Assembly: GCF_000003815.2 (NCBI RefSeq)
Contig: NC_049982.1
Span: 1,393,489 to 1,457,488 of the forward strand
Length of the DNA: 64,000 nucleotides
Direction: 5' to 3'
From: Branchiostoma floridae
Taxonomy: Eukaryota > Chordata > Leptocardii > Amphioxiformes > Branchiostomatidae
Under the pieces are notes generated by a model. It was not told the origin of the DNA. It saw only the letters and a list, made by a program, of their open reading frames with translations, and did no database searches. Every line of letters starts with the position of its first letter. The stretch's first letter is position 1. Below are positions 20,371 to 31,585 of the stretch, one piece after another. The translations under genes were made by a program, and so were the position numbers.

Positions 20371-21234
20371 CTTTAAACGCTGTGTGTAGTACTTAAGTGT
20401 TTTCCCATACAGGAGCATGGACACACTGTTTTATTCACATCACCTAAACAGTTTCTCACCCCGAGGGGCACTTATATTCTGTTGTGTCTCATAAGTCTCG
20501 TTGTGCGGCGTAAACAACACGGAAGTTGATATTTGATATTCTATCATAACTTAACTGTTTCAGAGTGTCAGATCTACTTGAATTGTGAGAAGCTCGATCA
20601 TAACTTCCTAAACGCACCTGAAGTCCATTTGTTTCAGGTGTAAATGAGGAGGTTAGGGGGCAATAGGTTTGAAAATATGCATGTACCATTACAAAGGGGC
20701 ACAGATAGTTGGGAATATCATGATATACTGACGTTGGCAGTGGTTTCTGTTAGCAGGTTTCGAGGCCTTCTTCCCCCTTCCCGACTAAAAATCGACATTT
20801 TTACAATTTTCGGATTCTGAACAAAATTGTTCGGGTTTCTATAGACTTTCTTGCTCATCAGAAATCACCCTTCCTTTCGCCTCAAAGACCAGTAAGTTCA
20901 AACTGAGGACTGAGGAAGGTTGGGGTTTTTCCTCTTCACCTATTGAATAGTTCTATCGCTAATCGTAAACATGTCTGAATGATTCCCAGTAAGCGTGATG
21001 ATATGATGCTGGTAGTAAGCGTCATGGGTAAGCGTCAGGGAGCGGTAAACCTGCCCATCCTGTTCCTCTGCCCGTGAGAAAGGGCAGACCGCCAACAGCA
21101 ACGGTTTACAGCCGATATAAATCACACCTGTACCTGTACTTGTAGTGCCGTAGGTCAAGGAGGGCTGAATTTGTCTTGTTTGTCTCTACAGCCCCGACCG
21201 TGCTGAGAATCCGTACTGTGATTAAGACTAGATT
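20371..21234. other. Unassigned non-coding sequence
   Basis: No gene or repeat recognised. A short pyrimidine-rich run at 20766-20785 is unremarkable. Confidence 0.35.
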
Positions 21235-21395
21235 TGTGTTAATCTTTTGATAATGATAGAAGACATTAAAACACCCAAAACGTAAGAAATCAATCGTTCT
21301 TTATCTATGAAATACGTTGAGCTTACAGATCTTGAATCGCACAGAAGTCGCAGTGTGGTCGCAGTCTAACTTCTCTTCAACAGTTGTCCTGTCCC
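21235..21395. mobile_element. Diverged relative of the family C/H MITE core
   Basis: The complement contains GTAAGCTCAACGTATTTCAT, AGATAAAGAACG and GTCTTCTATCATTATC. These align to the family H core (GCTCAACGAATTTCAGAGAT, AAAGAACGAATTTTC). A GC-rich end with GTCGCAGTGTGGTCGCAGTC resembles family C termini. Boundaries are uncertain. Confidence 0.5.
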
Positions 21396-21599
21396 AACTG
21401 GTCTCGCTTGAAAGCCCACCATTTTTTGGAGGTGATGTAATGATCATGCACTGTTGTAGGGGCTACCCATCTGTTTTCAAGATGAAATAAATAAATAAAT
21501 AAATGATAGAGGGGAAATATTCCTATGATGCTTGTCTGTGTATGCGTGTTTCCGTGATTCCCAGCATAGACTACACAGAATTGCCATGCAGTCGTGACC

Positions 21600-21668
21600 C
21601 TTGAATTTCATAATTGGATTTTGATACATCAAAACACCCAAAACGTATTAAAGCAATCATAAAGTGCT
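21600..21668. mobile_element. Small fragment related to the MITE at 21235
   Basis: Contains TCAAAACACCCAAAACGTAT and AAAGCAATCATAAAG, paralleling TTAAAACACCCAAAACGTAA and GAAATCAATCGTTC at 21266-21300. Only a partial match is visible. Confidence 0.4.
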
Positions 21669-21828
21669 GCTAGCTTTGACTTCACTGTAACATTTTCCTC
21701 CCGGGTTGCTATTTAGGTTCTGTAGTTTCGTTTCCTTATTATTTTTTTTTATTTCTCTTTACGTCCTGACGGACGTTCCGTTTCGACGGTCTCTGCCGTG
21801 TGCGACTAGCCAGGCTCTGCTGTTAGTT

Positions 21829-21999
21829 TGATCTCCAAGCAGACCCTACAATGGCATAAGATAGTACCAAACTGGCCAAGGAGTGTAGTCAGCCAAAAGG
21901 TGTCCATTTGCCGGTTAGAAACACACTCCTAAGCCGGCTTCACTCCTCTGCCAGCTTTTGATAACATGTTATGCTACCGTGGGATCTGCTTGGAGATTA
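21829..21999. mobile_element. Complete hAT-like MITE with CTGTTAGTT target duplication
   Basis: Termini read TGATCTCCAAGCAGA and TCTGCTTGGAGATTA, extending into diverged inverted repeats of about 60 bp. The flanks carry CTGTTAGTT at 21820-21828 and 22000-22008, giving an 8-9 bp duplication. An 8-bp duplication fits hAT; 9 would fit Mutator-like elements, and one base may be chance. It shares the terminal CTCCAAGCAGA core with the element at 6111-6326 and is the same family as the fragment at 1-93. No transposase. Confidence 0.85.
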
Positions 22000-22008
22000 C
22001 TGTTAGTT

Positions 22009-23465
22009 AACCACAGGCTGAGCATGCGAAAGTGGTTGTTGTTCATGGATTTTGTCTCCTTTGTCTAAGATGGATATATGTATAACACACCTAAGGCGCC
22101 TGTTGACGAGACTATATACGACCATTCTCGGAGATGGTATTGTGAGACTGGTGGTTCGTGCCTTGACCAGAATGGGTGTTTTTCAGCCTGCCGGAATTCT
22201 ATTGTTACTGCGCTGAAAGGGCGAGTGGGGACATAATAGTCTATTGCAACAAGCAATTGTGCTGTATACAATATCTTACCGAGTCTCTACAAGTCTTTTT
22301 GTTCTGGGTGCTTAAAAAAATAAGAAAAATTAGAAGAAATTCTAACTTTCGAATTTTCAGCACCTAGAATGGATATTCTGGAAGCCGTAACTAGCAGGTG
22401 GTCTATTTTCTAGATAAAAGAATAGTTTTCATTAGAATTTCTATAATGAGGATTTCTACCATTTTCCATCCTTGAGTTTTTTCCTGGACATCAAACCCGA
22501 CAGTTCCAATACGGGACTAACATCACACGGTTGTTGTGATTTTTTTGTCAATATGAAGATACCAAAAAAGGTTAAACGTATGACACAGAAAAAATGATGA
22601 ATGAGTGAATGAATGAACGATTTACTAGATGAATGAATAGGGAAAATATCTACATTTAATGATTTTAATTTAGGCTGTCAGAATTTGACACATTCTTAAC
22701 GTCACATATACATGTACATTGTCATGTTATATGCTGTTTTCTTAGACAAATATCTACCTTCGGAAACGGGCCTTATAATATACATTAATAAGAAGGAAAG
22801 AGATGAAAATGAGCTGTAGATACAATTAAGCATTTTACATTTTATATACATGTAGAAAGATTTCTATATCTCCAGTATTCTTTATTTTATTTTTTTCAAA
22901 GCAGCCCAAACTTCACATGAACAAGTGTATAACAATTATGTATGCATCAATACTCTAGCAGGTCATATGATGAATTAAAATGGAAAGTAAGAAAAACAGC
23001 TCTATTATGTAATTACGAACTCAATGGAACGTGACGTAATAAACACTGGTCCATTGTCGTCAGCGATGGGTCAAAGGTCAAGGCAAGTAATTAAAATGTA
23101 TCTATTTGTACATGCTACATTTATTGTTATCATTTCAGGCTTGGTTACAATATGATGACAGAAACCGGCCACATGATAATGCAATAGTGAGTTTGCATTA
23201 CTTCTTTGGGTAATTTCTCTTTCTACGTCGATTTTACGTACCAGTTTTATGATCATTTCTGTCAATGAAAGACGAAACATGCTTTGAACCTATATTGGGG
23301 GCGAGATAGGGTTTACGGTGATTCCTAAATCTCTATATTCAGCAGAGCTATGACTTCTTTCAAATATAATTACGTCATGTTCTGAGTGGGCGTATGGACA
23401 TCAATATAATCGTAACGTAAAGGGGTTCCACAATTTTCACATGAGGGATAATAAAATGAAGATGC
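22009..23465. other. AT-rich unassigned sequence
   Basis: A (TGAA)-rich stretch at 22590-22640 (GAATGAGTGAATGAATGAAC) could be a decayed LINE tail on the minus strand. A local near-repeat of TAGAAGAAATTCTAACTTTC and TTAGAATTTCTATAATG at 22330-22450 may form a weak hairpin. Nothing else recognised. Confidence 0.35.
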
Positions 23466-23745
23466 CAAACCTCCTTGCGAGCCTCCGTATTTTGGCGCCT
23501 AATGAATGTAGCTGGGAGGGCAGTCGGCGGGGCTAAACGTCCTTATTCACACCCCGGCGGGCCTGTGTGTGCAGTCAGTCGGGCAGGTCCAGCACCAGCC
23601 ATCCACACCGCGGAAAACTCCTCGCACAAACTTTCCCCGGGCTCCCCAGGATCGCTCCGGACTCCCAGCCCGCATTTTCCGGGATCTCACCCCGAGGACG
23701 GCTACGACAAGGATTCCTGGACGCTACGGACGGCCTCCGTGAAAG
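23466..23745 (+). other. GC-rich candidate first exon with splice donor
   Basis: This CpG-rich island ends CCTCCGTGAAAG|GTAAATCCC, a good donor at 23745/23746. Upstream are GCCTAATGAATG and GGGCTAAACGTCC, and an initiator-like GTCAGTCGGGC near 23573. Frames of 105 and 60 codons overlap, but none shows protein-family features, so a 5' untranslated exon is more likely than coding sequence. The CpG richness continues to about 24010 (GGGGCGGGACCTCCTCCC). This is inferred from sequence look only. Confidence 0.35.
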
Positions 23746-24020
23746 GTAAATCCCGACCAAATCCAGATATAAAAGCATATCCACTCCAGTAAGCACGCAA
23801 AATACACCAAGTGTGTGATTTGCTCCGATAAGGGTGCAATAATGACCGGGGCGGGACCTCCTCCCTACCTGTCAGTCACCGGGGCACGGGACGCTCTGTC
23901 CTCGGGGAGGGGTGAGCCCTGCCACCGCCGAATTTCCCGCCACGGTACGGCGGAAGTAGCAATCTTAGCAGGCCGACAGTCGGTACTGTATAGTCTAATA
24001 CGTCGATCCTAAACGTGAAA
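23746..24020. promoter_or_regulatory. Continuation of the GC-rich island
   Basis: Contains ATGACCGGGGCGGGACC (GC box), TCCTCGGGGAGGGGTGAGC and CCACCGCCGAATTTCCCGCC (E2F-like TTTCCCGCC). It could be a downstream promoter element or first-intron enhancer of a gene starting near 23570. Confidence 0.25.
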
Positions 24021-26433
24021 AAAAGTTGCAGAGCGAGTATGTCCCTGTCTGCCGGGTCAGCCCGAAGCTGTTTCTACAGACCTGATAGTATCGCCATTTG
24101 CCACCGGCCGATCGTACATGTCACAAACCTACTGCCCGGTTTTACATGAGGAACACGCACAAAATATCAGTTAGAAAAGGACGAATCTGGTCGATATGTA
24201 AACTTTCCATTGGTTATGTCTAGACCTAGCGTCTGTAGGTAATGTTTCCATCGTGGTCTTGTCGTGTGCCACGACAGAAAGACCGGGGTGTTCTCGCTGT
24301 GTGGACGGTCGCGCGACTCTTGAGCCCCGACAAGTTTTCGTCCACGTCCCGATCCAGCTAAGTCGATATCACATCCCCTAGTTATTGTTACCTTTGGCTA
24401 GATACGCGTGTTTTCTAGTGGTTCATGTATGGCTTAAGAGGGGCAGAAGACAGCAGTTTTCCATCTGTTATGTAGAAGACGCTGGAATACACAGAATGTG
24501 GCGTTTCTAAAGTTGTCGCCATGTTCGACGTGGTGGTGGTGGTTACAAAAAAAAAACAGCCGTGCAGAGAAGCAATTAAGTCTCTTAAATATGTTTCCGC
24601 CATTGTTCATGACTTCATTCACAATGTTTTTATTTATACACGTAACTAATGAAGACTGAAACATGTCGGATACTGCAGTCTGACGATTCGATAATACTGC
24701 AGTCTGACGATTCGATAATGATATAGTTTGAAAATGGAATATACTGTTGAGGATACCCTAGTGAAACTATACTCATTAAACTGTATATGTAAGATGCCAC
24801 ACATTATCTTAAGTTCTTAAGCTTGTTTTGGTGGGATCGTTTGATAATGCAGATCGTAATAGCGTTACGGAGTTCACTAACTAAGTTGTGAATCAAAACG
24901 CCCTTATTGCCTTCTGACGATGTTATTGGAATGTTGTTGTTTGGTCAATTTGCCGGTCCATGTAACAGAAGACAGAATAGTCTAATTTTGTAGATCATAG
25001 CTTGTAGACGAGACCAAAATGAATCTCTGTTTATAACAGCAAGCCTCAGACTGCAAGTGTCTGTAGCATTGCCTGTTGCTTTGGGTCTTGCAACAACACA
25101 GCTTTATATGTTTTTCTGTGCACTGTTTCTTCGGTCATTTTTTTGGTCAAACTCGCAACCATGTTTTGTACTCGGCTAGTTCTGTCATTAACCACTTGGG
25201 CAATCCAAACGAGTATTTTCTGTCAATTTTGTGCCAATAGTTCGAAACTTTCTTACTGCGTGCATGCTTCACACTTCTGGTCTGACGATCCGCTGATATG
25301 TCGACTATCTGCACTCTAATTGCCGAATTTCCTGCGACAAAAGGGACGATTATGTCCAAGATTCCGCGAAGACACTGAATAGGATGACTAACAGTAATGG
25401 CGTCCAGGTCGCACTAAGGCGTTGCGTCGGGATCCCCCCCTGAGTATACTGTGCCAGATGGGAACAAAATTGTGATTTTACAAAAAAGAATACGTGGAAT
25501 CAGTTCCAAAAAACTGAGGTTTTGTGTGAAACGATTTGGTAAGATGTTTCTGAGGACTGCAGGTTGCGATGCAGACCGTCGGCACATGGTTTAAGGCTTG
25601 TTCTGGTAGTCTTAAGGTTTCCAAGAAGTACTTGACTAGTTGGAAACTCGTTCTATTTACCAGGCGGTGGAAGCCGAAGTTTCATGGAATTTGTCAGGCG
25701 TTGGTAATCATGAACTTCTTTGTCAAAATCCCAAAACATGTCGAGGTATTCCTCCTATATCTTTTCTGACCACCACCGCAGACTCTTGTGCCATTCCGCG
25801 GTTTCGACAACAGCTGGATGCTGCGTATTTGTGCAACGCTTCTGTACAGCACTTACCTGCCTTTGGTGCATGTACATCGAGTATTTCTTCCATCAGTAAT
25901 GAACACAGCACTTTCTACAATGAAGAATTTCTTAAGTCCCACAGTCTCTACTCTGGCTCTTGAAGTAGCGAACTGTTCCTGTGTGTACGTAGTTGAATAT
26001 TTTCCATCGGTGCCTTGTTAGGATATGTCGTGACTATCATATAATATGACCGTCCGATTACTATCCATAAGACACGAATCGTTATTAAGCTCACACCTTT
26101 CTTTACTCCCATGTTGAAGCATTGATCCATAGCTTTATATCGTAATCCTTGCAGGTAGATTTGGTGTATCTCAAGACGGCAAGTTGTGTACATGAGGCAA
26201 GTCCGTCCCACAAGAGGCAAGTCTTGTCATTCCCCTTCTCGTTAACGCAGAAGTAGTCTTATAACAGGCAAATTGTAAACCTTGGAGCTGGTCCTTCGGA
26301 ATGCTGATGGTGATACTGTCAGTCCTGTTCGCCTTTTTCGTCGATAGGTCTGTTGTGTATATCACCGGTGTCTTGTTACGGTCCTAGCCGACCTTTCTAC
26401 AGGTTGGAGTGTAGACACCGCTGTTTTGCATGG
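24021..26433. other. Unassigned non-coding sequence
   Basis: Contains a 25-bp tandem pair at about 24669-24719 (ATACTGCAGTCTGACGATTC). A (GTG)n/(CAC)n-like patch lies near 24530. Open frames near 25640-25963 are not recognisable proteins. No transposon ends seen. Confidence 0.35.
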
Positions 26434-26707
26434 NNNNNNNNNNNNNNNNNNNNNNNNNNNNNNNNNNNNNNNNNNNNNNNNNNNNNNNNNNNNNNNNNNN
26501 NNNNNNNNNNNNNNNNNNNNNNNNNNNNNNNNNNNNNNNNNNNNNNNNNNNNNNNNNNNNNNNNNNNNNNNNNNNNNNNNNNNNNNNNNNNNNNNNNNNN
26601 NNNNNNNNNNNNNNNNNNNNNNNNNNNNNNNNNNNNNNNNNNNNNNNNNNNNNNNNNNNNNNNNNNNNNNNNNNNNNNNNNNNNNNNNNNNNNNNNNNNN
26701 NNNNNNN
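26434..26707. other. Assembly gap of 274 N
   Basis: The non-round length suggests a size estimated from mate pairs. It directly adjoins a GC-rich 45-bp minisatellite, which probably caused the break. Confidence 0.98.
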
Positions 26708-27330
26708 ATGTGCCCGCCGTCACCTCGTTGAAATTCCCGGGTCCTTCCGCGGGTGCTCGCCAGCCTGTCCCGGCGCTGTTGCACGTACCCATCCGCGGGC
26801 CCTCGCCATCCTGTCCCGGCGTGCTAACCTAGTCTGTCCGCGGGCCCTCACCATCCTGTCCTGGTGTGCTACCCTAGTCTGTCCGCGGGCCCTCACCATC
26901 CTGTCCTGGTGTGCTACATGGCCTCGGACGCACACCAGCCTGTCCCGGCGCCGACTGAGCCTCACGCCCGCACCTGCCGCTTCAGTTCGCGATGTTTTCT
27001 GCGCGGAGAGACCCGGTAAGGAGCGTTTCGTGCCTGGGTCATTACCTAAATGTGCATTTTCACAACTAGACAAACAGTCGGTGCCCATCTCTAATGAGGC
27101 GGCCGGTGATAGATAGGCCCAGTTTCACACCGTGACATCCGAGGTGGATAAGCGCATTACAGCCCCGGCGCTTCCCGGATCGCGCATCGATGGGACTTAC
27201 CCAAGCAGACGGGCGAACCTGCACGTCCGGCCGAGCAGAATCCCGAGCAAACGCGCCGATTTTCCACCGGATTGCCCGCCAATGGTGCACGCAGGATTTA
27301 CGGCAGGAGAAAACGGTTGACCTCACCCGC
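26708..27330 (+). other. GC-rich block with a donor-like site (candidate exon or promoter)
   Basis: After the minisatellite the sequence stays CpG-rich. A donor-like GAGACCCG|GTAAGGAGC occurs at 27015/27016. A second CpG-rich part (27130-27320) includes CGATCGA-type palindrome-like CGGATCGCGCATCGATGGGA and ACGCGCCGATTTTCC. No clear acceptor. It could be an alternative first exon downstream of the island at 23466. Confidence 0.25.
26725..26925. repeat. GC-rich minisatellite, 45-bp unit, about 3.5 copies
   Basis: The block CCGCGGGCCCTCRCCATCCT recurs at about 26793, 26838 and 26883. Each is followed by GTCCYGGYGTGCTA and CCTAGTCTG. Because 45 is divisible by three, a frame stays open and encodes a 15-residue repeat (CPRALTILSWCAT), but residue bias follows base composition. 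It likely extends into the gap. Confidence 0.88.
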
Positions 27331-28488
27331 GTTCACAGTTGGTATTCAGACTGTTGTGTTGCATATTGGGACAATTAGACACCAACAGACCAAACTAAAC
27401 ATATCTTCCTCCCATTAAACTGTATTTAACTACTTTATGTCTTGTGTACGGGTGAGTAAAGGCTTACTAAACTCGTAATCACAACTTGGACGCAGTCAAA
27501 GTTACTGCCTCCAGTGTGAGTTAAACTCTGTACCTTTGTCGGGTCATATCGGGTGAGCCACCTGCAAAGCTATGCCAGTTTACACCTTACAAATGAGTCT
27601 ATGGCCACCGACAGTCATAAAATACATCTAACATTATCCACGACAAGTATAGACGAGACTAACAGGTCACATGAGTTGACCCTCTAGTACTGAGCTAATC
27701 CGTGCTGTAATATCTGCTGAGGCTCACTGCTCAGAGCTCCTTACGCAGGTTCTTGATCTCAGGCAGCTCCTTGGGATCCGGAACCACCTGTGAAGTAATC
27801 TGATACAGCATCTAAGACGTTTGTATTTATAGATGGGTCACCTCACCTGCAAGATGACATCTACGCATGTAATGAACAGAGCTGATTCCCACTTTAACCC
27901 TGCAGTGTGATGCTCAATAGTTGTCAAACTCGACATTACCTGGTGGAAATGATCATTGAATCGTAAATAACAAAGTTCACATGAAAATCTAAGTAATATT
28001 TTGCCTTGCCAATGTATGATTCCGAAACTTTTTGTGTAGCTGATTTCATTCAGATCTTGAAGAAAGTATCTCCAAAGGCATTGAAACGTCGGTCAGGTAA
28101 ATACTGTTCATGGCTTGTCACAGAAACTTTTTTTCTAACCATCTACCAACCTGATGAAGCTATAAACAGAACCTGTGTTCAGTTTACATTTGATCATGGC
28201 ATCCATGCAAAGACACTGAATATAATGTAAAAATGAATATATTCTAACTTTGCCTGTAAAACACTGTTGATTCTGTTGTCTATCATGTCGAAGTGATTTG
28301 TGCTCTGGCACGTGTACGTATGTGATGCTATTCTATGTTTGATTACTCCACTGAGCGCCCGTTATCTCTGACTGTGCTCCATCGATCATGTGGGGTTTAT
28401 GGAGTGAATAGAGCCCGTCGTGTTCTACATGTCTGGTTTGGAGAGAACCGATCCATCACTGTCACCTCCGCACGAGCGTCTGGTTCTA
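27331..28488. other. Unassigned non-coding sequence
   Basis: A short minus-strand reading at 27733-27785 (CTTACGCAGGTTCTTGATCT, then CAGGCAGCTCC and TTGGGATCCGGAACCACCTG) looks somewhat like a coding exon flank: complement CAGGTGGTTCC. It is too short to assign. The frame at 28006-28230 has no recognisable features. Confidence 0.3.
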
Positions 28489-28729
28489 CCCACTTTCCAC
28501 TCGGACGGCGCTCTCGCCGCGCTCTCTCTGCGACCTCAAATTTGACACATCATTCAACGAATTGTATGGAAAAGAAACGACTTTTTTTACACCTTGTGTG
28601 TGTTTTGTTGTCTTCTCAGTCACACTTTTACGTTTTGTATGATATACCCAGTGTGAAAGTGAAGATTGTACATATCTTATTGAGGTCGCTGTGAGAGCGC
28701 AGCGCGATCGCCGTCTACTGGAAAGGTGG
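28489..28729. mobile_element. MITE family C, best full-length copy (241 bp)
   Basis: Left terminus: CCACTTTCCACTCGGACGGC, then CTCTCGCCGCGCTCTCTCTG and CGACCTCAA. Right terminus is the complement-like TTGAGGTCGCTGTGAGAGCG, CAGCGCGATCGCCGTCTACT and GGAAAGGTGG. The core has CATTCAACGAATTGTATGG, GTTGTCTTCTCAGTCACACT and TTTTGTATGATATACCCAG. The target duplication is not clear. Overlapping open frames are by-products of the terminal repeats. Confidence 0.87.
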
Positions 28730-29103
28730 CCTTCCGGCGGTGGCGCTGAGGCGGGTGTGTGTGTTACGTTATGATAATTATGTCTCCAAAAAGAAGTCGA
28801 ACCCAATAACCCAGAACCTCCAGACTAGAGTTGACACTTGTGGTATTGTTTTTTTACACAGTTTGAATCTCTCATGTCACCTGCAGTAAGCCCACGGGCA
28901 CAGATTTGTAGTAAACTTATTAATTTATGTTCATGAACACCGTCGAACCGTCCTTGGACTATTTTCGCTAATATTAAAAACAGCAAGTCAGACAAATAGT
29001 GTTTACTTATACGGAAGTCTGTATGGAGTGTTAGCGTTTGGGGAGGGAGGGGGTGAGTGGACGTTTTGTCGATTTGGGCATGTATCCAACTAAACTCTGA
29101 ACC
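28730..29103. other. Unassigned non-coding sequence
   Basis: No element recognised. CCGGCGGTGGCGCTGAGGCG just after the MITE echoes the CTGAGGC motif flanking the family C copy at 8303. Confidence 0.35.
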
Positions 29104-29292
29104 GGCTGTCAGGAATACCTGTTCACGCTGACAGGGCGTACACAGGCGACCAGTAGGCTAGGCGTGTGAACTGGCCTGGCAGGAATACCTGTACACGCTG
29201 ACAGGGCGTACACAGGCGACCTGTAGGCTAGGCGTGTGAACTGGCCTGTCAGGAATACCTGTACAGGCCGACAGGTCGTACACAACCGACCT
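29104..29292. repeat. Minisatellite, 70-bp unit, about 2.7 copies
   Basis: AGGAATACCTG recurs at 29111, 29181 and 29251, each followed by a CGCTGACAGGGCGTACACAG block, GCGACC and TAGGCTAGGCGTGTGAACTG. The first two units differ at very few positions; the third is cut off after ACCGACC. The minus-strand frame across it is repeat-derived. Confidence 0.9.
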
Positions 29293-30391
29293 TTCCTCTG
29301 CGCATGCCTGCATGCCGCCTCGCTGCACATTTCAAACCGTGCCGCCTCGCAGGCCTTGGCTATGCCGGCCTCTGTAGCCTTACGTCGGGTAATACATTGA
29401 AATTATGTTGCTCTGTGTGTTTTTTTTTCATAGTGTTTACAAGGGCTGTAGTACTGAACTGAACTGAACTGTGTGATATTCTCAGACTCTGCTACTTCTG
29501 TGTACCATTTTGGAAAGTACACATGCACGTTTAGTCAGTATTTTATTACTGTTTCATCGCAGCTACCCCTTTGACTCAGTCAACGTTCGTCCGTTGGAGT
29601 ACCACGGAAAACCTGACAATAATTTTATTCACACTTCTTGGTTCTCTTAATGTTCCACTTTGTGTCATGACTATCATAATGCTTGTTATACGATGTCTAT
29701 TTTTGTTTGAATATATACTACGACACTTTGCCGTCACACCTGTTGTCACGACCCTATTGTTTCTCTTGTTGCACCTGTTGATGATTAATGAAATGCACAT
29801 CCATCCATTTGAACTCCGTAGCGTGCAATAAAACTGACAGTAAAACACCGTAGATTTCCCCATAGACAAGGCCGCGTTACTCACGCGGCGGAGTAATGAA
29901 GGACACTTCACATCGCGGAGTGATACACGCGTCTTGTTTTTTAAAAACTTTTACAGCGCGTGAACACCATTCTAGCCTGCATGATTGAGATGAAATATGA
30001 TAATGCAAGTGTGATGTTTTTTTTTTCGTAGTTAATGTTTACTAAGGGTTTACAAACAAATATTTTCAATAATCATGACTTTTTCTTGGTTAATTCTAGT
30101 TCTTCCCGCTTTCATTAGTGAACTGGATATTTCATGAAAACATGTTAACTTCAATGTTTTTGCAAACTTATACGTTATAACCGAAATGAAAACAAGCTTG
30201 TTAGTATCAAGTTTTCCGTCACTTTAGAAGTATATTGACTTCCTTTTGTGGTGAGAAATTCTGGTCTAGAATGGTACAGTGAATTTTGGAAATTCGACAT
30301 CAAGCATCTCAGCAATGAATACTAGAACACCAATTTGAACATGACCCCGCTGTACGTTTGACTGGTGTACCTCACCGATCCCTGCTTGCAC
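29293..30391. other. Unassigned non-coding sequence
   Basis: A short ACTGAACTGAACTGAACTG repeat lies at about 29453-29471. Overlapping frames at 29571-29911 have no features. Nothing else recognised. Confidence 0.35.
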
Positions 30392-30490
30392 CTACTCTCC
30401 AAGCAGAGGTTAGGCTCCGGCTGCACATCGCTCTGCAACGCAATCACCCCTCCACGTTTCCACGAAGTACGCCAGCCAAGTTTTCTCAGT
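30392..30490. mobile_element. Fragment of the hAT-like MITE family seen at 6111
   Basis: It begins CTACTCTCCAAGCAGAGGTT then AGGCTCCGGCTG, identical to the terminal repeat at 6111-6143. It includes CGAAGTACGCCAGCCAA from the interior of that element. The interior is otherwise different and the right terminus is missing. Confidence 0.78.
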
Positions 30491-30539
30491 TAAAAAAAGG
30501 AAGACTCGGCCTCCCCAATTGTTGTGTATCACACCTCCC

Positions 30540-30651
30540 TCCCTGCCCCGATCCCTCCTAATTAGCGCTGGCCACTTAGCGTGATGACTTTCCATACATC
30601 TTCATCATTGTGTCACACGCGCTAATTACCCGCCATTGTTGGAACTCGGCC
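30540..30651. promoter_or_regulatory. Candidate conserved non-coding element
   Basis: Short non-repetitive block with CTCCTAATTAGCGCTGG, CACTTAGCGTGATGAC, CACACGCGCTAATTACCCGC and CCATTGTTGG. It has paired homeodomain TAATTA-type sites and a SOX-like CCATTGTT. It directly precedes a perfect 94-bp duplication. Confidence 0.35.
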
Positions 30652-30839
30652 CTGTGAGTAGTTTTATTGCCACCTGATGGCCCTGATAAAAATGAACACC
30701 TGTTGATGTCCTGTTGACGGACGGTGATAGTTGTTTTGGTACTCGCTGTGAGTAGTTTTATTGCCACCTGATGGCCCTGATAAAAATGAACACCTGTTGA
30801 TGTCCTGTTGACGGACGGTGATAGTTGTTTTGGTACTCG
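30652..30839. repeat. Perfect 94-bp tandem duplication
   Basis: Positions 30652-30745 and 30746-30839 are identical base for base as read. Each begins CTGTGAGTAGTTTTATTGCC and ends GTTGTTTTGGTACTCG. The identity implies a recent duplication or an assembly artefact. Confidence 0.95.
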
Positions 30840-31585
30840 CAAAGAGGGCGGTTCACCTACGGTTGGTTTATTAATAGCAATAGTAGCGAGTGGTGTCCCG
30901 AACCTTACGTCATCATCTCCAATTAGATGTGTGGGCCACGGTCACTCTGTCGTATCTTTTTGGCAATTTCAGCGTATCTAGAGACCTGAGTGTTTTTTGT
31001 TTTTTTTTGGCAAAGCCCCCAATTCACCTAATGGCGACCGCTCTGCGTCTTGGGTGCGACCTAGATAGGTTTTGCGTAACTCTTGATTTTAAAATTAGAA
31101 TATCATGCAACATAGAAGTATGATCGACTGGAAAACACTAAGGGCAATAGCGTGAACAGGTTCGTTTTGCAGTTAATTCGTTCAGAGATCTGTCAAATCA
31201 CGCAATCGCAACGAGGCCGCTGTCCCAGTGGAAAGGGTGTGTCCTGAAAACGCGTGTTTACATCTTTATAATGCAACGGTAAGAGTTGAACCCAGTAAAT
31301 ATGACATATACGAAAACAGGTTCAAATTTCAACCCGTTTGGCTTTAGTGAGCTCGTCTTAATCCAATCAAAATTGCCATATCATACTATTCAATCAATGA
31401 GATTCCTTTTTCAACCTCCTTAATTGATTCAATTTAGTTATGTCCAATGAATTTCCACATTGAGTGCTAACTAGTATCAACAAACTAGTAATGTGTGCAT
31501 AAACCGATACTCCACAAAACATGTACTATTCTGCGTACTGCACTTATCGCTGGACATCAGACCTACCAGAAGCCAGCCTTTGTGT
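30840..31585. other. Unassigned non-coding sequence
   Basis: A patch at 31200-31295 (GCCGCTGTCCCAGTGGAAAG ... GAGTTGAACCC) faintly resembles tRNA boxes but does not fold. No gene seen. Confidence 0.35.

Noticed and set aside
31200-31295. Possible tRNA-like sequence
   Set aside because: Box-like motifs are present but the cloverleaf does not pair.
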